From: Lithospermum erythrorhizon
Lineage: Eukaryota; Streptophyta; Magnoliopsida; Boraginales; Boraginaceae
Direction: 5' to 3'
NCBI GenBank assembly: GCA_019722365.1
Contig: JADFUC010001327.1
Location: forward strand, 1 to 64,000
DNA: 64,000 nt
Shown: positions 22,374 through 36,093 of the stretch, in pieces
How the letters are laid out: each line of letters begins with the position of its first letter
Position numbering within the stretch: position 1 is the stretch's first letter
The notes under the pieces: model-generated
Database searches by the model: none
The model's input: only the letters and a program-made list of their open reading frames with translations
Told to the model about the DNA's origin: nothing
Program-made: the position numbers and the translations under genes

Positions 22374-25150
22374 TACTATCCTTAGAGGGAGGCGTGAATA
22401 AGGATTATACTATCTTTTTTATTTTTCGGGTTCTTTTCATTTGTTACTTTTATGGACAACTTAGTAAATTCTTTAAATCGTCACTCTTGTGGCAAGAAAA
22501 ATGTATGTAAATCGAGAATAATCATCAACTATAACATAAACATATCTAGACCCTATGCTAAGCGTCATTTCACAAACAAGTCCATATCTGATATATCAAC
22601 TTTCATTTTAGGTGGAAATGTTATTAATATTTTGAGTGGAAATTTTGACAACGGCGGATTTAAAAGCGTTTATGTGCAATTCGGCAAGTTAACATCACAC
22701 AATTGTTCCTTTTTAAATTTAATATTTGGCAAACCTCTAACGTGATCATGCTTGGACAATTTAGAAATTAAGTGATATTATTATCTAGCGCATGCCATAA
22801 ACTTCGCGTCATCATCATGCTGCCAAGCACATATCACAAGGCTCAATCAAATCAAAATCGACATAATAGACATTATTAGAACGAAAGCCATGTATGACTA
22901 GAGGAGATACATTATGAGAGACAACACACTTGTTTTTAGAAAAAGACACATCATAATCATTATCATGTTGACTGCTTAGTAGAAAAATTAAACTTAACGC
23001 CATCAAGCATACAATGCATCTTTAATTCTAAAATAATTTCTTGCAGCACAACCCTTACCAACACCTTTCTTGATTCATTGTTTGCAAACTTAACGGATCC
23101 ACTTGCTTTGCTTTAATTTAAAACAAAAAAGCATCACCCGTCGTATTGCCTCGAACTAACCCTTGCTCGATCATCCATACATTCTTCTTTTTGGATGAAG
23201 AGTGGCTAACCTGCAAAAGAATCAAGTTCTCACATTTGGTACCCAGATAGACTTGGGTCCTTGAGGGTTAGTTTTCAAGATAGTTCTTTGAACAGTCCAT
23301 TTTGGCCGTTCCATCCAGAGTTCGAGATCGTAATTTACGAATATGCCAGGCAATGAGAGACATTATGATTACCTTTTGTCATGTGATAGGAGTGCTAGAA
23401 AAGCGAGGGTTTTACTCACATAATGTGAGGATGTAGAAGCATAGTTTGAAGCATTGGAAGAACAGCTCCTAGCTAAACTTAATGGAGGCGGGGGCATTTA
23501 GAGCATGCGACTTATCATCTACACGTAATCCTAAACATAGCATTACGTGTTTTACTTTGAGTCTCTGGAATGCCATCAAGTTTTTTAGTTCTCAACTCAT
23601 TGGTATTCAACTTGTTCTTTAACTTTCAAGATTCCTCCCTTATTGGCCTTTTCTAAACTTTGTAGCTCAGGTTTTGCTCAAGATCTACACTCTTATTAAG
23701 ATCAGCTTCAGAGTTTTAAAAACGATTGATGTCATTTTTCAAGTCTGGGGAATTTGAGTGAATTAAATAGATTGGTTTTTCTGTTGCCTCCTTATATTTA
23801 GGAAATGCATACTTATAGCATCTTCTAACATACGTTCATTTATTTTACTCAATTTAGCATATGATATTTTATGATCATCACATTCAGAATCAATATCAGT
23901 ATTATAATCAAAACAAAAACTAGAACCAGAGTCAGAGTCAGAATGTACCTCAGTGGAGTCATTTTCCGTTAGAGCGAGGCGACATTACCTACCTCCTGCG
24001 ACATCGAGCCCAGGCTTTCGCCAGTCACTTCATCATCCGTGAAAACCATATCTTTCTTGCGTTCAAACTTCTTCTTGATCGAGGATAGTCAACTTTGATA
24101 TGACCGGGCTTGTTACATTGAAAACACTTTGGTTGTTTCTTGTGAACTTCTACATCTCTTTAAACACTTCTTTCATGATTCTCGTGTCTGAGCCGTTGAG
24201 GATAATCTTTCTTGTGGTTTTCGGTATTTGGAATCTTCTTGAAATTCTTGGCCAACATAGCGGATCGTTGCATCATCGTCACTTTCATCCATCTCCGTGA
24301 TTTTCGGCCTTGGCGACAAACGAAACCAAAGATTTCTTGTTCTTTCATACCGCTTTTTTATAAGCAATTACCTCTTCTTACGCCAACTGACCAATGAGTT
24401 CTACCAATGGAATGATTCGGATGTCCTTGGCCTCATTGATAACACAAATTTTCCATCATAGTCATCGGTGAGGGCTTCAAAAATCTTCCATTAATCTCTT
24501 CTCTAAGAAAATGTTTTAGAGAGCCTCACAGTTGTTGAGTACCTCGTGGAACCTCCGATAAAATGCCGGCGATGGATTCTCTCTTTTCGTCTCAAAATTA
24601 CATTCTTTGGTCAAGAGACGGGCCCAGTGCGCTTCACGATTTGTTCAATATGAGCTATCTCGGCAATCTCCGTCTCATAGTAGTCTTACATCTCTTGATT
24701 CTACTCCCGTACTCTTCCTCTGGCGCTGGCATTGTGCGAGGAGATTTCTTGCCTCGGCCGTTCAAAGAAATCTTCTTTAATTCTTCGGTGGAGCACAAAA
24801 CAAGATTTTTCTTATCGGCATCCATGGATTGGTACTTGATAGTAGTAGCCTTGATTGCTTTCTTGTTTTGACATCACTTTCATTTTCATTTCATAGCGGC
24901 GATGATCACAATCTTCGTCGAATCGGTGGTCATTGATGATGATCAACTGAAAATGTGTCGATACTCTACGCATGAAATTTTACTCACGATTGCTCCGATA
25001 ATTGTAGTTAGTACCATCGAAGCAAGGGGGCCTAGAACTAGACATCTCTTCACCACAAAAATGTACTTGTATTTCCCGTAAACCGCGGCCTTTTCTCACG
25101 TGATAGCGCAATTATAGAACACGGGCTCACGATACCAATTAAGCGGAATA
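22374..25150 (-). pseudogene. Truncated Copia: gag, spacer and integrase start, reverse
   Basis: Read on -, 25060-24000 encodes gag in broken frames. The start MSSSRPPCFDGTNYNY is near 25045. A 24563-24350 stretch gives DYDGK and then the KRYERTRNLWFRLS block, and near 24130-24080 a zinc knuckle CFQCNKPGH has its last Cys replaced by Tyr. Around 22750-22450 lies the pre-integrase/integrase start (GLPNIKFKK, MDLF, and an FTKLSIKV block). Reverse transcriptase and RNase H are absent: integrase runs straight into a second copy of the LTR end (22374-22440). The element is therefore internally deleted. Confidence 0.8.
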
Positions 25151-26255
25151 CTATCCTTAGAGGGGTGAATAAGAGTTATACAATCTTTTTGATTTTAGTT
25201 TTTGAATTACAAATAATATGTATTTCTTATTAATTTAATTACCCAGCGCAAATGAGAACAATAAAATGACAAATAATTATAATGTAAATGCTCTGAAACA
25301 AAAAGCAACGTAAACTCAAGATCTTTTGTAAATAAAATGAAATAGCAAAGGAAAGAAATAACCCGGCCATTTTAACGAGCTTGATTTCCCTAAGTGCTCG
25401 ACGCCCGGTTTCCAACCTTGGGATTCGGTAACAATCACCACTTATGAATAGAGAAAAAACTCAATGATTCGTACACGAAAGCTCACAAAATATGGTAAAT
25501 CTCCATCTAGCAACCGTGTCTAGAAACCCCAACCAGCTTTTAGGATTTAGATGTCTCATCTCCCGATTAAGGAGCCCGAAGTCCTTACCAAGGATTTGGC
25601 GGCTAATATAATATTAAATGAATGAGAATAAACAAGCTGGCAAATCTCTAAGCTATCAAGTTTCAGAGAGAGATTAGAATACCTTTTTGCTTTGAGAAAT
25701 ATGAAAATATGGCCTCGAAATCGTGCAAAAGTTGGTAAAAGGTAGGTATGGGCGCTTTTGCCAGGTCGATCCAAAGGGAGTGGATTGCGTTCGAGTATGT
25801 CCTCCACCCATTCCCGACTGCTGGTGCTCTGGGGGTGGGTCGGGAAAACCACGGAGTTCGGGCTTAGGTCGGGAGAAGTGCGAGGTCACGACTGTCCCGA
25901 CCTTTATTTAAAGTGGGTGGGACTTCCGGGACCAGGTTCGGGACTACCCTTGGTCCCCGGAGCACTTAGTCGGACAGTCATATTGGGTCCTAATTCGAGC
26001 TTAATTCAAGTTCTAATCAAGTTCAGCGCACATTTTTTTCAAAAGCGTTTAAATATTCAATTCATATTAAAACTTGCATTCTTGATATTTAACAAAGCTT
26101 AGTATAAGATTTCTTACATGGGCTAATAAAAAGAAGTCTTGATTCTTCAAGCACGGCCTTGAATCTTTGACATAAGAAAGTTAAGCCACTGCGATTTCTT
26201 GATCCTTGTTACTAAAACATCAAAGATATTAGCTATCGAAAGTGGTATTTGTCTT
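25140..26255 (-). mobile_element. 5' LTR of the truncated Copia, reverse
   Basis: The sequence at 25147-25215 (ATACTATCCTTAGAGGGGTG ... CAATCTTTTT) is repeated at 22374-22440, as expected for the ends of two LTRs. Beside it (25134-25145) TTAATTGGTATCGTGAGCCC on - looks like a primer binding site. The outer limit of the LTR is not certain; typical LTR text continues to about 26255. The GC-rich 25740-25980 part has no supported gene. Confidence 0.6.
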
Positions 26256-26579
26256 GAAATGTAGAGTTTGAAGATCCGTGGATCAACAAGATTTAATCTT
26301 TTTATATTCTAACTTGTGTATTGTTTAGATGTAGTAAATCAAAATATATTTTCATGAGGTATTTTGTATTTTAAAATTTCAATTTAAATTGTTTCTTTAT
26401 TAAGTATTGTTCATTTAAATTGTAAGTTTAATGTTCTTGGTTCATGTTCATTCTTTTAGCATTGTCTAAATAATTTTTAATGTTTTCCATTTTATTTGAT
26501 TAATATATATATTTTTTAAAATTTTGTTCTATATATTAAGCAATCTACCCAAAATCGATTTTTTATTTTTTTATTATAT

Positions 26580-27353
26580 TACATCGAGTGATGTTCTTAT
26601 GGCGTTCTAAGTTAAATATATATATATATTTTAGTTAAGTAATAAGCGTGTGACGTTATTGTATCAGTACCTCTAAATTTAGTTATTATTATATTTAATT
26701 AATTATTTCTTTAATATTAAGGGTGTGACATGTTTGTGGCAAATGCATTTTTAGTCGTGTGACGTTATTGTATAGTATCTCTAAATTAAGTTGTTATTAT
26801 ATTTAATCAAGTGTTTTTGGTCGTGTGAATTTAGTTATTATTATATTTAATTAATTATTTCTTTAATATTAAGGGTACAACATGTTTGTGGCGAATATAT
26901 TTTTGGTTGTATGACGTTATTGCCTCATTATGTCAACACTTGATTATACTAAAATTAAGTGTGTTGCATTAATTAAGTGTATTTACTTAATTAAGTGTGT
27001 GACGTCTTTGCCACATTTGATAAAATTTAATTATATTACTATTAAGTATATTTCCTTAATTAAGTGTGTTTCATTAAATTTTTACATGCATAGTGTGACG
27101 TTTCTATGTCGGGGCTTTAGGTCAAATTGTCACGTTTCTATGATGGTTATAGCCGGGTTAGGTCAGGGTTGGTGACGTTTACTAATGTCATATAAACATC
27201 TTACTAGTTTTAGCACGACATGTTTATGACATTATGATTTTCATGCAACGCCTAATAGATGACGTTTTCAGTTCGCCACATAAACATCACATTTTATCTA
27301 ATACGGCATGTATGTGACATTTTTTGGCATAGCATTAGCCAAAATCTGTAGTG
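26580..27353 (+). mobile_element. CACTA transposon 3' subterminal region and terminus
   Basis: Repeats with GTGTGACGTTATTG and TTAGTTATTATTATATTTAATTAATTA recur with a period near 150 bases (26676 and 26827), then more loosely to 27330. The block ends in GCCAAAATCTGTAGTG (27338-27353), the reverse complement of CACTACAGATTTTGGC, a canonical CACTA terminal sequence. The flanking ATG (27354-27356) may be the 3-bp target duplication. The matching 5' CACTA end was not found. Confidence 0.75.
27338..27353 (+). repeat. CACTA terminal inverted repeat (3' end)
   Basis: GCCAAAATCTGTAGTG, which reads CACTACAGATTTTGGC on -. Confidence 0.8.
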
Positions 27354-27356
27354 ATG

Positions 27357-27482
27357 CAAGATACATTACATATGGTATAACTTGGTAATAAATAGCCTAA
27401 TTTCTTCATAATCAAGCTATTTCTTTTCTTACTAAACAAGATGACGTGATGTACAAGGCAAGCATACATTATTTCCATAACA
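27357..27482 (-). mobile_element. Fragment of the 238-bp Copia LTR family
   Basis: CAAGATACATTACATATGGT ... ATTATTTCCATAACA aligns with 3058-3183. It abuts the CACTA end, which shows that the CACTA element inserted in, or is joined to, this Copia LTR. Confidence 0.7.
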
Positions 27483-30410
27483 GAAATAATATTAGTCGTG
27501 TATTTTACAGACAAATTTTCATCACAATTTATTTATACTTTATAATAATGCAACACACTTAATTACATTTGTGTCCCTAATGTAATGCTCCATATATTAT
27601 AAATATATTCCAACACCATCTACCGTAACCCCTGATTTTTTAATATTTATGTAAAAAATACAAATAAAAGCTGAAGTTGCTGGATCGGTCAAGCTTCCCG
27701 CTGGCCGTTTTGTCAAGTTGTAGATGATGACAGGTGACTCGTGACTCTACGCGTTAAGCCATCTCTTAATTTTATTGTTTTAACAATGTTAAATTATTTT
27801 CAATTATAAAGTTCGAATCACGGACTGATTTAGCTTGGTGAATTGTTTAGTGGTTGTTGTTTGCATTGTATAACTAGTAAATCTGGATCTATGATATATC
27901 CTTTGAAGGTTCCTTTCCAGATTGTTTTTATTAATTCATTATTCTATTTGAGTATTTGAAACTAATTTATACGGAGTACAATCTTAAAAGGAATATACAT
28001 AACTTATCTGATTTGATTCATAAGCAAAAAGAAGAGAAGGGAGGCTGCTAGCGTTAGTGCTTAAATTGCTACTGATCGATTACCAAAATATGATTAGTAC
28101 ATTATATCTTTAGCTTTTTATACGAATATTAGAATGAATCTCTTATAATAGGAAATATATATTTTCTATTTAGATGCACTGTTTAAATTGGTAACTTTTT
28201 ATTAATTCTTGACATTAATAATTTTTTATTATATTATGAAAAATTATCCACAATTCAAATACTTCTAAAGACAAAGATAATTATATCAATTCGAATAAGA
28301 AATAAAAAATACAATAATTAATAGTCAAATATTGACACAAAAAACAAACATTCAATTAACTTAAGCTTGAAGTCCATTAGCGTAAAAATAAAAGTGGATA
28401 AATAGAACCAAGTAATTAAACACTTCAAAACATGGCCAGAATTATTCAGGATTCAATAATTCTATATAATTTTCTATATGTAAAGTTATCTTGCATCCAT
28501 TCTGATTGGTAATAATCGCTGGAAATCCTTGGGGTACTAAAACTTACTTTGATATTCATGCTCCATGACTACTTTATTCAAGTATATTTAATATGGTGTT
28601 TTTAGATTTGACGGTAAAATCTTATAGAAAAGAACAGATTTGTGTTTAGAGAATAAATTTCAATAAGTATGTGTAGTTATTAAGATTTTAATAAATGAAA
28701 TATAATGGAGTTAAAAATTTAATACAATCATATTTTTTAGACCTTAATTTAATTTTGAGGCCAAGCCTTTAAATTTCTTTAAAAGAAATAACGCTTAATA
28801 ATACACTTTCAGTGGTAAACAGGCAGAGAAAATATATTAGCAGATTGAAGCAGTACGACATATGATCCAGGTCGAACCGGGCCAAAAATATAGAATTGGC
28901 ATGGAATTGAATTAGAAGTCTTTTGTTTTTGTATAAAATTGATGCTAATGTATTTTGAGAGACTTGGAATTCAAGAGATATTCTACTTTCAATTTCATAT
29001 ATTATCAAACAACAAAATTTCATTTGAAATTTGAATGGAATCGAAAACAAACGCACCCTCAAGTTGCAAACTTCCTGTCAAATCAAATACACTTCAAAGA
29101 AAGTAGAATATAACTCAACAAGAAATTAGAACCCAAAATCTCCTTGTAAAACTTAAATCGGTTGCCATCGGCCTATTGAACCATCGACCAAATTATTCAT
29201 CAATTGAAAAGCTAAGAATGCCCATTCCGCTTTACACCACCTCATTTTGTTAGTCGACACTCCAAAGATCAAGCACATTACGAAGGGATGAAGCCCGAGG
29301 ACCCTTTGGCTAAGTTTTTTTTAATTTATAAGTGATACGACTTATAAATGACAATCGCTGCTCAAATTGTTAAATTTATTTTGACTTATTTATTGCTTGT
29401 AATTTATAAGTTGATAGAAATCTTGTTGAGTTGTAGAAAAGGTAAAATGACTAATAAGGATATTTTATTTATATCACTATTTTTTATCTTTATGATATAA
29501 ATAAATTAGTAATTTAATATTTGAAAGAATAAAAAATAACTATAACTAAATATTATATTTTATGAGTAAAAATAAATTTTTTATTTTCTCTTTTTTTCAA
29601 TAAAGAGTAAAATGATAAAAAAAAGTTTATATAACCAAAAATTATATCTTTACTTGACTATTAAATGAAAGATAAATAAGGTATCTGATTAAAAATTTAA
29701 ATTTCATATATGCTTTGAGCCCAAGAAAATATTTGAATAGGCACTTGAACATTTGAACCGCTTCAATAGGCACTGGTGATTTTGACATTTGAACTTTTGA
29801 AAAAAAATTTGGCACGAGCTACTTTAGTAGGTAAATCAGGAGTAAAATAGGAAATTATATATATTACACTTGATGGGTCATTTTTAAAATAACATACTTA
29901 ATGGATCAACACCCCCACCCATACCCAACCAATAGTTTAACTGAATTAATTAAAATTAATTATTAAAAATTGATCCAATTAAGTGTGTTATTTTAAAAAT
30001 GACATCAGTATAACCCCTACTATTTTACCAGCAGGCCCTAGAAATGGGGATTGATATACTTTTCAAGGATTCGGAGTGCAAATAAGAGTTGAGATAGAAA
30101 TCATATTAATCTTATATTTACACACAATTAAAAGGAGGCTTAAATATGAAAAAATAAGAATGCTTAATTTCATATTTAAAACAATATATTGTGAGGATAT
30201 GTATTTATTAACGTTTTCGCTTGATTTAAAAATTGTAATCTAATTACATTATGTGTTTAGCACTTTATGTGAAGCTTGGTTCAATTTGAATTAAATTTAT
30301 AATTGTTTGTAGGAAAAATAATAATTTAGAATTAAAAACACTTGGAAATTAATCTAGTAGATAGATTCGAGGTTCAAATAAATCTAACACTTAGGTTTTG
30401 TAGATGAATT
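27483..30410. other. AT-rich intergenic sequence without recognisable gene
   Basis: No coding motif was seen on either strand. The text near 29040-29060 (AAACAAACGCACCCTCAAG) and 29297-29420 (CCTTTGGCTAAG ... TTATAAGTTGA) looks like worn MITE/hAT ends. TTAAAAGGAGGCTTAAAT near 30128 also occurs at 2221, so part of this is dispersed repeat. Confidence 0.5.
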
Positions 30411-32930
30411 TGTAGCGATCCGCTGTACTCGAGTAAATGCAGCCTCGAGGTTGGAGTAAAATTAAATCGAGCTTTGTATATAGGAGTCATCAAATACGAT
30501 GGTTGATAGGAAAATCGCACGCTGAGCCGGTAGAACTGGCTTGACTTGATAAAGTAAAATAGTTCGGCGAAAACAATTCCATCAAAATTTAACACGTCGT
30601 GGCGTGCGTCTAACCAAACCCAAAATACAACTTCATGAAAGTTCAACACGAATACTCCATAAAGCAGTTAATACATTTTACACGAGAACAAAATCTGAAA
30701 TTTGAGTACATAAGAAAAATGAATGAAACAAATGATATTTGCCGAGGATCATAACCACCCGTCGCTAAATAAAATCACGGATACTCGCTTGGCTTCGGCC
30801 CGGCTTGAAAGGGCACTGTGTCCCGAAGGTGGGAAGGAATTAGCTTCGGCGGCTTAGTGGAAAGCATTATTACCGGATGGTAACTTTACCCGTATCAGAA
30901 TGAAGTATACAATAAAGAATAAATATATGTATGCGTAGCGATAGGATGGATAAAACATTTATACATATATAATACGAGAGAAATATGCTAACTATCGAGC
31001 ATCATACTTGAGGGTTAACCATGCGTCAAGCAAATGCACACGTTATAGAAAATTTAACTTACGTTCACTTCGCATGTCATATTCCATATCATGGCGCCCA
31101 GACAAGTAGCCGGCAAAATTTTACACACCACGTTCATACTACGACCCTGATAAAATAACTTACAAAAATGAAACCCACCAATAACATCATATATAACAAT
31201 TCATCCCTTTTCGAAGCGAAATTCGCTCTTGAGCATGACAACTTGACATATCCTTTTCATGTTCGCCCATTCGAACACCAACATCGTCATATCCTTTTCC
31301 GGCGAATTTCGCTTGAGCAGCAGCGTCGTCTCGACATCCTCAGGTCAATCCAATTCCTGAGCCACACCACGTACAATGTCAAACATACAACCGTCAGCAC
31401 TTGACCAATTCTCGATGTAGCATCAGCAACACATAATACAACCAATTAAAATTACAAAACCTATACTCAACATAGATATATACTCCAGAATACGTCCATA
31501 ACCTACAAATATACTTTCCGAGACATGAATACACTCGAAACATAAACATACTCAAAAATTTCACGTAAACATAAATACCCTCGATAAACACACCGTAATG
31601 CACCCTAATCGACCACCATTACAAAATTCGGCATTCCAGTCTCCACCCGACTATACACACAGATAAGTTCATAACACAAATACGTTATACATGACCAACT
31701 TACCATACACTACACTCAAACATAAATAAGATAACAAGCAGTGATAAATCCCATGCTAGCTAGCACCCAGCTGAGTACCCAGCGATCCAATCAGTCTCGC
31801 TGTTCCCAGCGTCAGGAGTACGAGCGAAACATTTCGAAAAACATAATCACAACTTAGTAATCATTTCGACCGCTTTTATCCTAATTTAAATGCTGAGACT
31901 TTTAACCCATTTAGGTTATAAATTGACAAGCGTAAAAAGATTACTAACTATGTTTGAATAACAATTTCGGTAATAACCACTACGGACTAAATTAGATAAT
32001 CGACATATATCACATTGATTCCCAGCGTTTCCACATAATTTCAATGTTGATCAATTTCCAAATTTTCCCAATTAATTTAGCATAACTCCGACCCACTAAT
32101 CCACAGGATTCCGACACTACGAAACCTACTAAGATTAATTCGACCTATTCTCTCCCACGACATTCGCTTAATTCATAATTGTATGCCGAAACAATCGCGA
32201 TAGCAGGTCATTTAACTTATTTACATTAACACTTCCCGTTTTAGCGAAAATCGACCCACACGATCGCTGAAAGTTAATTCAACTATATGATATTTTCTAC
32301 CCCCGAATATCGATCATTATCAATTTCTACGTATAATTTAAGCACAGACAATAATTCTATTTCAATGGCTATATCAAAAATCCAAAGTCAACCCAAAGTT
32401 GAAAAAGTCAACGGCCCTAAAAACATCCAGAAATTTCGCCAAACACGATATTTCAACCCAAGAATAACTAATCTACAACCCAAGAATCAATTGGAGCAAT
32501 AAAATTTAAAATACCAAAAGTTAACAAAAGTCAAAGTTGGGAGATCTAAAATACTCAAAAAATGCCATACCTTTTTACCTTGAAGCAGCGAGGATGATGA
32601 GGAGAAACCTCTCCGAAAATTTCAGCTCAAGCTTGAGGATTGAGGGAGAAAATTGAAGAAGAAAAAATAAAAAAAAAATGGAGGAGGGTGTGGAAGCTCT
32701 GCCATTTGGAAGGAAGAAGAGAAGAAATGGCTTTTTGGGCTTATTTGGGCTATTTAGATGGGTTGGTAATTGGGTTGGGCCCAAAAGCCAACGGTGAAAA
32801 TCAAGGCCTTTAATTCGATCGATATACTGTTTAAACATTTCCCGACAAGCTAGCTTAGAGCATTAAACGTAAATAGCACATAAAATACTAAGTGAGAATT
32901 TAATTTTATGTAATTAAATTTAATAATCTC
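30411..32930 (-). mobile_element. Divergent gypsy-type LTR, reverse orientation
   Basis: It begins TGTAGCGATCCGC, the reverse complement of an LTR end ..GGATCGCTACA comparable to ..GGTCGTTACA in the main family. Near 32385-32420 are two GTCAAC..AAAGT blocks (rc of GGTTGACTTT), placed as in the main LTR. Toward the right edge a GCCCAA-rich stretch may be U3. No direct alignment over the whole length is evident, so it is a different subfamily. The right limit is approximate and no pol sequence adjoins. Confidence 0.5.
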
Positions 32931-33576
32931 GTTTTTGAATTTATTTGATAGCAGTCGTTCTGGGATTTTTCTGAGAATTAAAATCATTGATGAATTTTTT
33001 TTTTTTTAAAACCTCGCCTTCCTTCTGATAAGAATCGGGCAAAGGCGTTGAAGTCATTTGGAAGGCCTCACAAACATAAACGTTCGATATTATCAAAATC
33101 ATTGATGAATTAAAATCATTGACAATCATAAGTATTACTTGTACTAACGGGTTCAATTTTGAGTCATCAAAATGTTCATTTGTTTAAAAATATTAAATTT
33201 AGTAATAAAATAAAATAAAAAGAACATCAACTCAAACTCAAGAATGATGAATCAGGTCATTACTAGAAGATCAAGTTGAAATTTTACACCTCAAGATAAA
33301 ATATAAGTCGGCGTATTATAAAATAAATTAAACACTATTTTCGGATTTGCTAAATCTGGAACTCGAATATCAATTCGTCGAATTAGAGTTTCAATAATTG
33401 TTTCATTATTCGATTCGTATCCACCTCGTACTACATTATATATTCTAGAATCTAAGCAAAGTACCCATTAGAGAGTCGTAAGACCTTTTTGATATTAAAG
33501 TCCACTCCACTAAGGTTGTAGACGAGTCGAACCCTACAGAATATTATAGGGTTCATCTTTGGTTCAAAGTTGTTCG
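32931..33576. other. Unassigned non-coding
   Basis: No gene is recognised. It may be the internal 3' end of the Copia element whose LTR starts at 33577. Confidence 0.45.
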
Positions 33577-33643
33577 TGTTGGAAATATGAATTCTTGATT
33601 TCGTTTATTATGCGTATTGCGACAATTGTTGTAGCAATTCATT
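33577..33643 (+). mobile_element. Copia LTR, left half, interrupted by gypsy element 2
   Basis: It starts TGTTGGAAATATGAA and continues GCGACAATTGTTGTAGCAATTCATT, matching 1476-1545. Its continuation resumes at 41785. Confidence 0.75.
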
Positions 33644-35953
33644 TGTAATAACTTATACGAAAAAAAATTTTAAAAAAAAATTTAAATTTTCGGTCGGCGG
33701 TGGGACAGGGATATTTTAAATAATCTCGATGATAATATAATTTAAGTAAATTTTTTGCTTGAATTACATTTATAATTAGTAGTTTTTTGCCATGGAATAT
33801 TTTATCTTTGGAATGGCGGGTTCGTGGAATTTAGAAATGCGATAAAGCGGAGAAATTAAGCAGCCGAGAGCAGGACTCGGAGTTTTAAATATCTAGTCGT
33901 ACTTATGCTTCCGCATCATCATTGCTCGAACACTTAAATCATCATCTTTTTTCATGCTATGGCGAAATACTTGCCACACTTAAAAAATTTCATTTTTCCA
34001 TTTCTCTGCCCCGATTGTCATCAGCTCGAAATCGGAGTTTAGCCAGAATATTGTTCTCCACGTCGTTTCTCTTGAGTTAAAGAAAGGCGTTGATCGTGGA
34101 AAGGGCGTTACCTTGATTGTTTTTCGCGAAGGTTTGCGGTAGCTAAGCGAGGAGGTGAGTACTTATCTACATGAGATTGTTACTTTGCGATACTTACTTT
34201 TAGAATTGTGTGAACATGTTATTGTGATATGATTAGGTGAGAATAATATACAAGTTCTTATGATATGAGTATGTAGAGAATGATATACATGTCATTGTGT
34301 TATGATTCACATTGAGGAATGATATACATGTAATTGTTATATGATTATGTGATTATGATACGTAGCGTTAAAAAAGAATTGCTGGAGGTACGTAATGGCT
34401 TGACTCCCAACTTATATTTCGATTTATTGGCATATCGTGACATGATTTCAGTGGCACTTGTGGCTTTATGATTTTTATTGGCCTTGTTGGCGATTGTGTG
34501 TTTGACTTACGATTGTGAGATGTTTTAGTGATGGCAGATATTGTTTGGGGAGTAAGAGTAGGCTGGTTATGAGAGGTGATGGTTAGAGTTATACATGAGC
34601 AGGGTGACTTGAGTATCGGGGGGTGACCACATAGTTGGGATTAGTAGGAGGATTAGGTGACTCTCGGCACCCTTGCGGGATATGTGGCGCTATTGGCCCA
34701 CATACTCTACGGTATAGCGTGCGGTTTAGCCTTATACTTCGGTATAGAGCGGTATGACTTCTCTTTTTGATCGCTTTCTTTGTGTGCGTGTCGGTGTGGC
34801 CACATCTTCTGCGGTATAAGCGCGGTTTGGCCTTATACTTAGGTATAAAATGGTGGCAGGTCTTTTGATCAACTTTCTTTGTGTGCATTGTCGATGTGGC
34901 CTATGCACTAAGGTATAGCGTGCGGTGTGCATATACTTAGTGTATAGAGCGGTGTGTGCACTTTATCAGCTTGTAGTGTATAGGCGGTGTGCGCCTTGCT
35001 TGAGTGTATGGAGTCACGATGTACGCTTCTCTTTTATTATTATGAGTCGCGGTGTGCACTTATACTTTGTGTATAAAGATGCGCGGTTTTGGCCTTATCT
35101 TTAGCAGTATAAGTCTTGGTGATTGTTGATTAGTCCATTCTGAATTAGGCAGTTGAGTATATGCGCGTTAAGAGGATGAGCACTCTTTGGCGGGTGGGGA
35201 TATATGAGAGATAGGAGGGTTTGATGACTAGAGTTTTAGTGGTTGTTTAAGTCTATTGAATTTCTTTAAAGAGTGTGTGCTTCTTTGAACCTTCTATTAT
35301 GTCTTCCATGTATTATGTAAAAGTTTCCTAACGGAATTATGTTGTATGACTTCTTTTTAGGTAGTCTGGATATATGTATTTTATTCGTATTTGACTATTA
35401 TATTATTGATTGACTCGTTCATGGTAAGTTCACCGCATGTTAAGTTTAAAACAAGCACCATGACTTACGCCCCACTTTCGCATTGGGCGGCATTTCATTT
35501 ATTACCCGAGGTTGGCCAGACGGCAGTTAGAGCGAAGGCATTTGAGAGTTTTTATTCAGAATTAGGTAGGTGAGCGTCGAATTGAGAGGATAAATGGGTT
35601 GATTTTGATGTATTTATCAGCTGTTTTGATTGTTGTATTTTTCCTTTTAAGAGCTTTGCTTGTCATTTGTTGTCATTTATTATTCGGGATACGATCACGT
35701 ATGTCATCTGTTGTAACTTGCCGGCGTTACTTTATTTTGGGATATGTTGTATCTATATGGGTTTGTCGTTTAGATGTCCGGTACGTCAGATTTATAAATT
35801 TTAAAAATTGTTTTGATTTGGGAAACTTAATTGTGATCACATTTTGGATGAAGCAATTTATTTTAAGGCGAATTAGATCCGTGGTTTGAGGTGACTCTAG
35901 TGTTCGAATTTAATGACTACCAGCTCGGGCGGCCGACACAGGGCGGGTCGTTC
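33644..35953 (+). mobile_element. 5' LTR of gypsy element 2
   Basis: It begins TGTAATAACTTATACG and ends near GGGCGGGTCGTT; the terminal ACA is lost. It contains the palindromic TATAAG array at about 34690-35110. Confidence 0.85.
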
Positions 35954-35959
35954 CCCCGA

Positions 35960-35980
35960 TTTTAGTGTCAGGCTTAGGTT
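35960..35980 (+). other. Primer binding site of gypsy element 2
   Basis: TTTTAGTGTCAGGCTTAGG corresponds to the tRNA-Met site TGGTATCAGAGCTTAGG with substitutions and a deletion. Confidence 0.55.
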
Positions 35981-36093
35981 TGATTCTTGGGTATACGTGG
36001 TTGTGTGCCTACTTGTTTTTCTTTGAGTCGAGGGAGAGTGGTGTCTTTTTGTATGGAGTGCATGTCTTTTCTTTTGTTGCGTGGTATTTGAGG

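Noticed and set aside
25556..26102. GC-richer open frames on both strands
   Set aside because: They belong to the LTR of the reversed Copia; no conserved motif and no splice structure.
34589..34932. Tyr/His-rich open frames on -
   Set aside because: They arise from the TATAAG palindrome array of the LTR.
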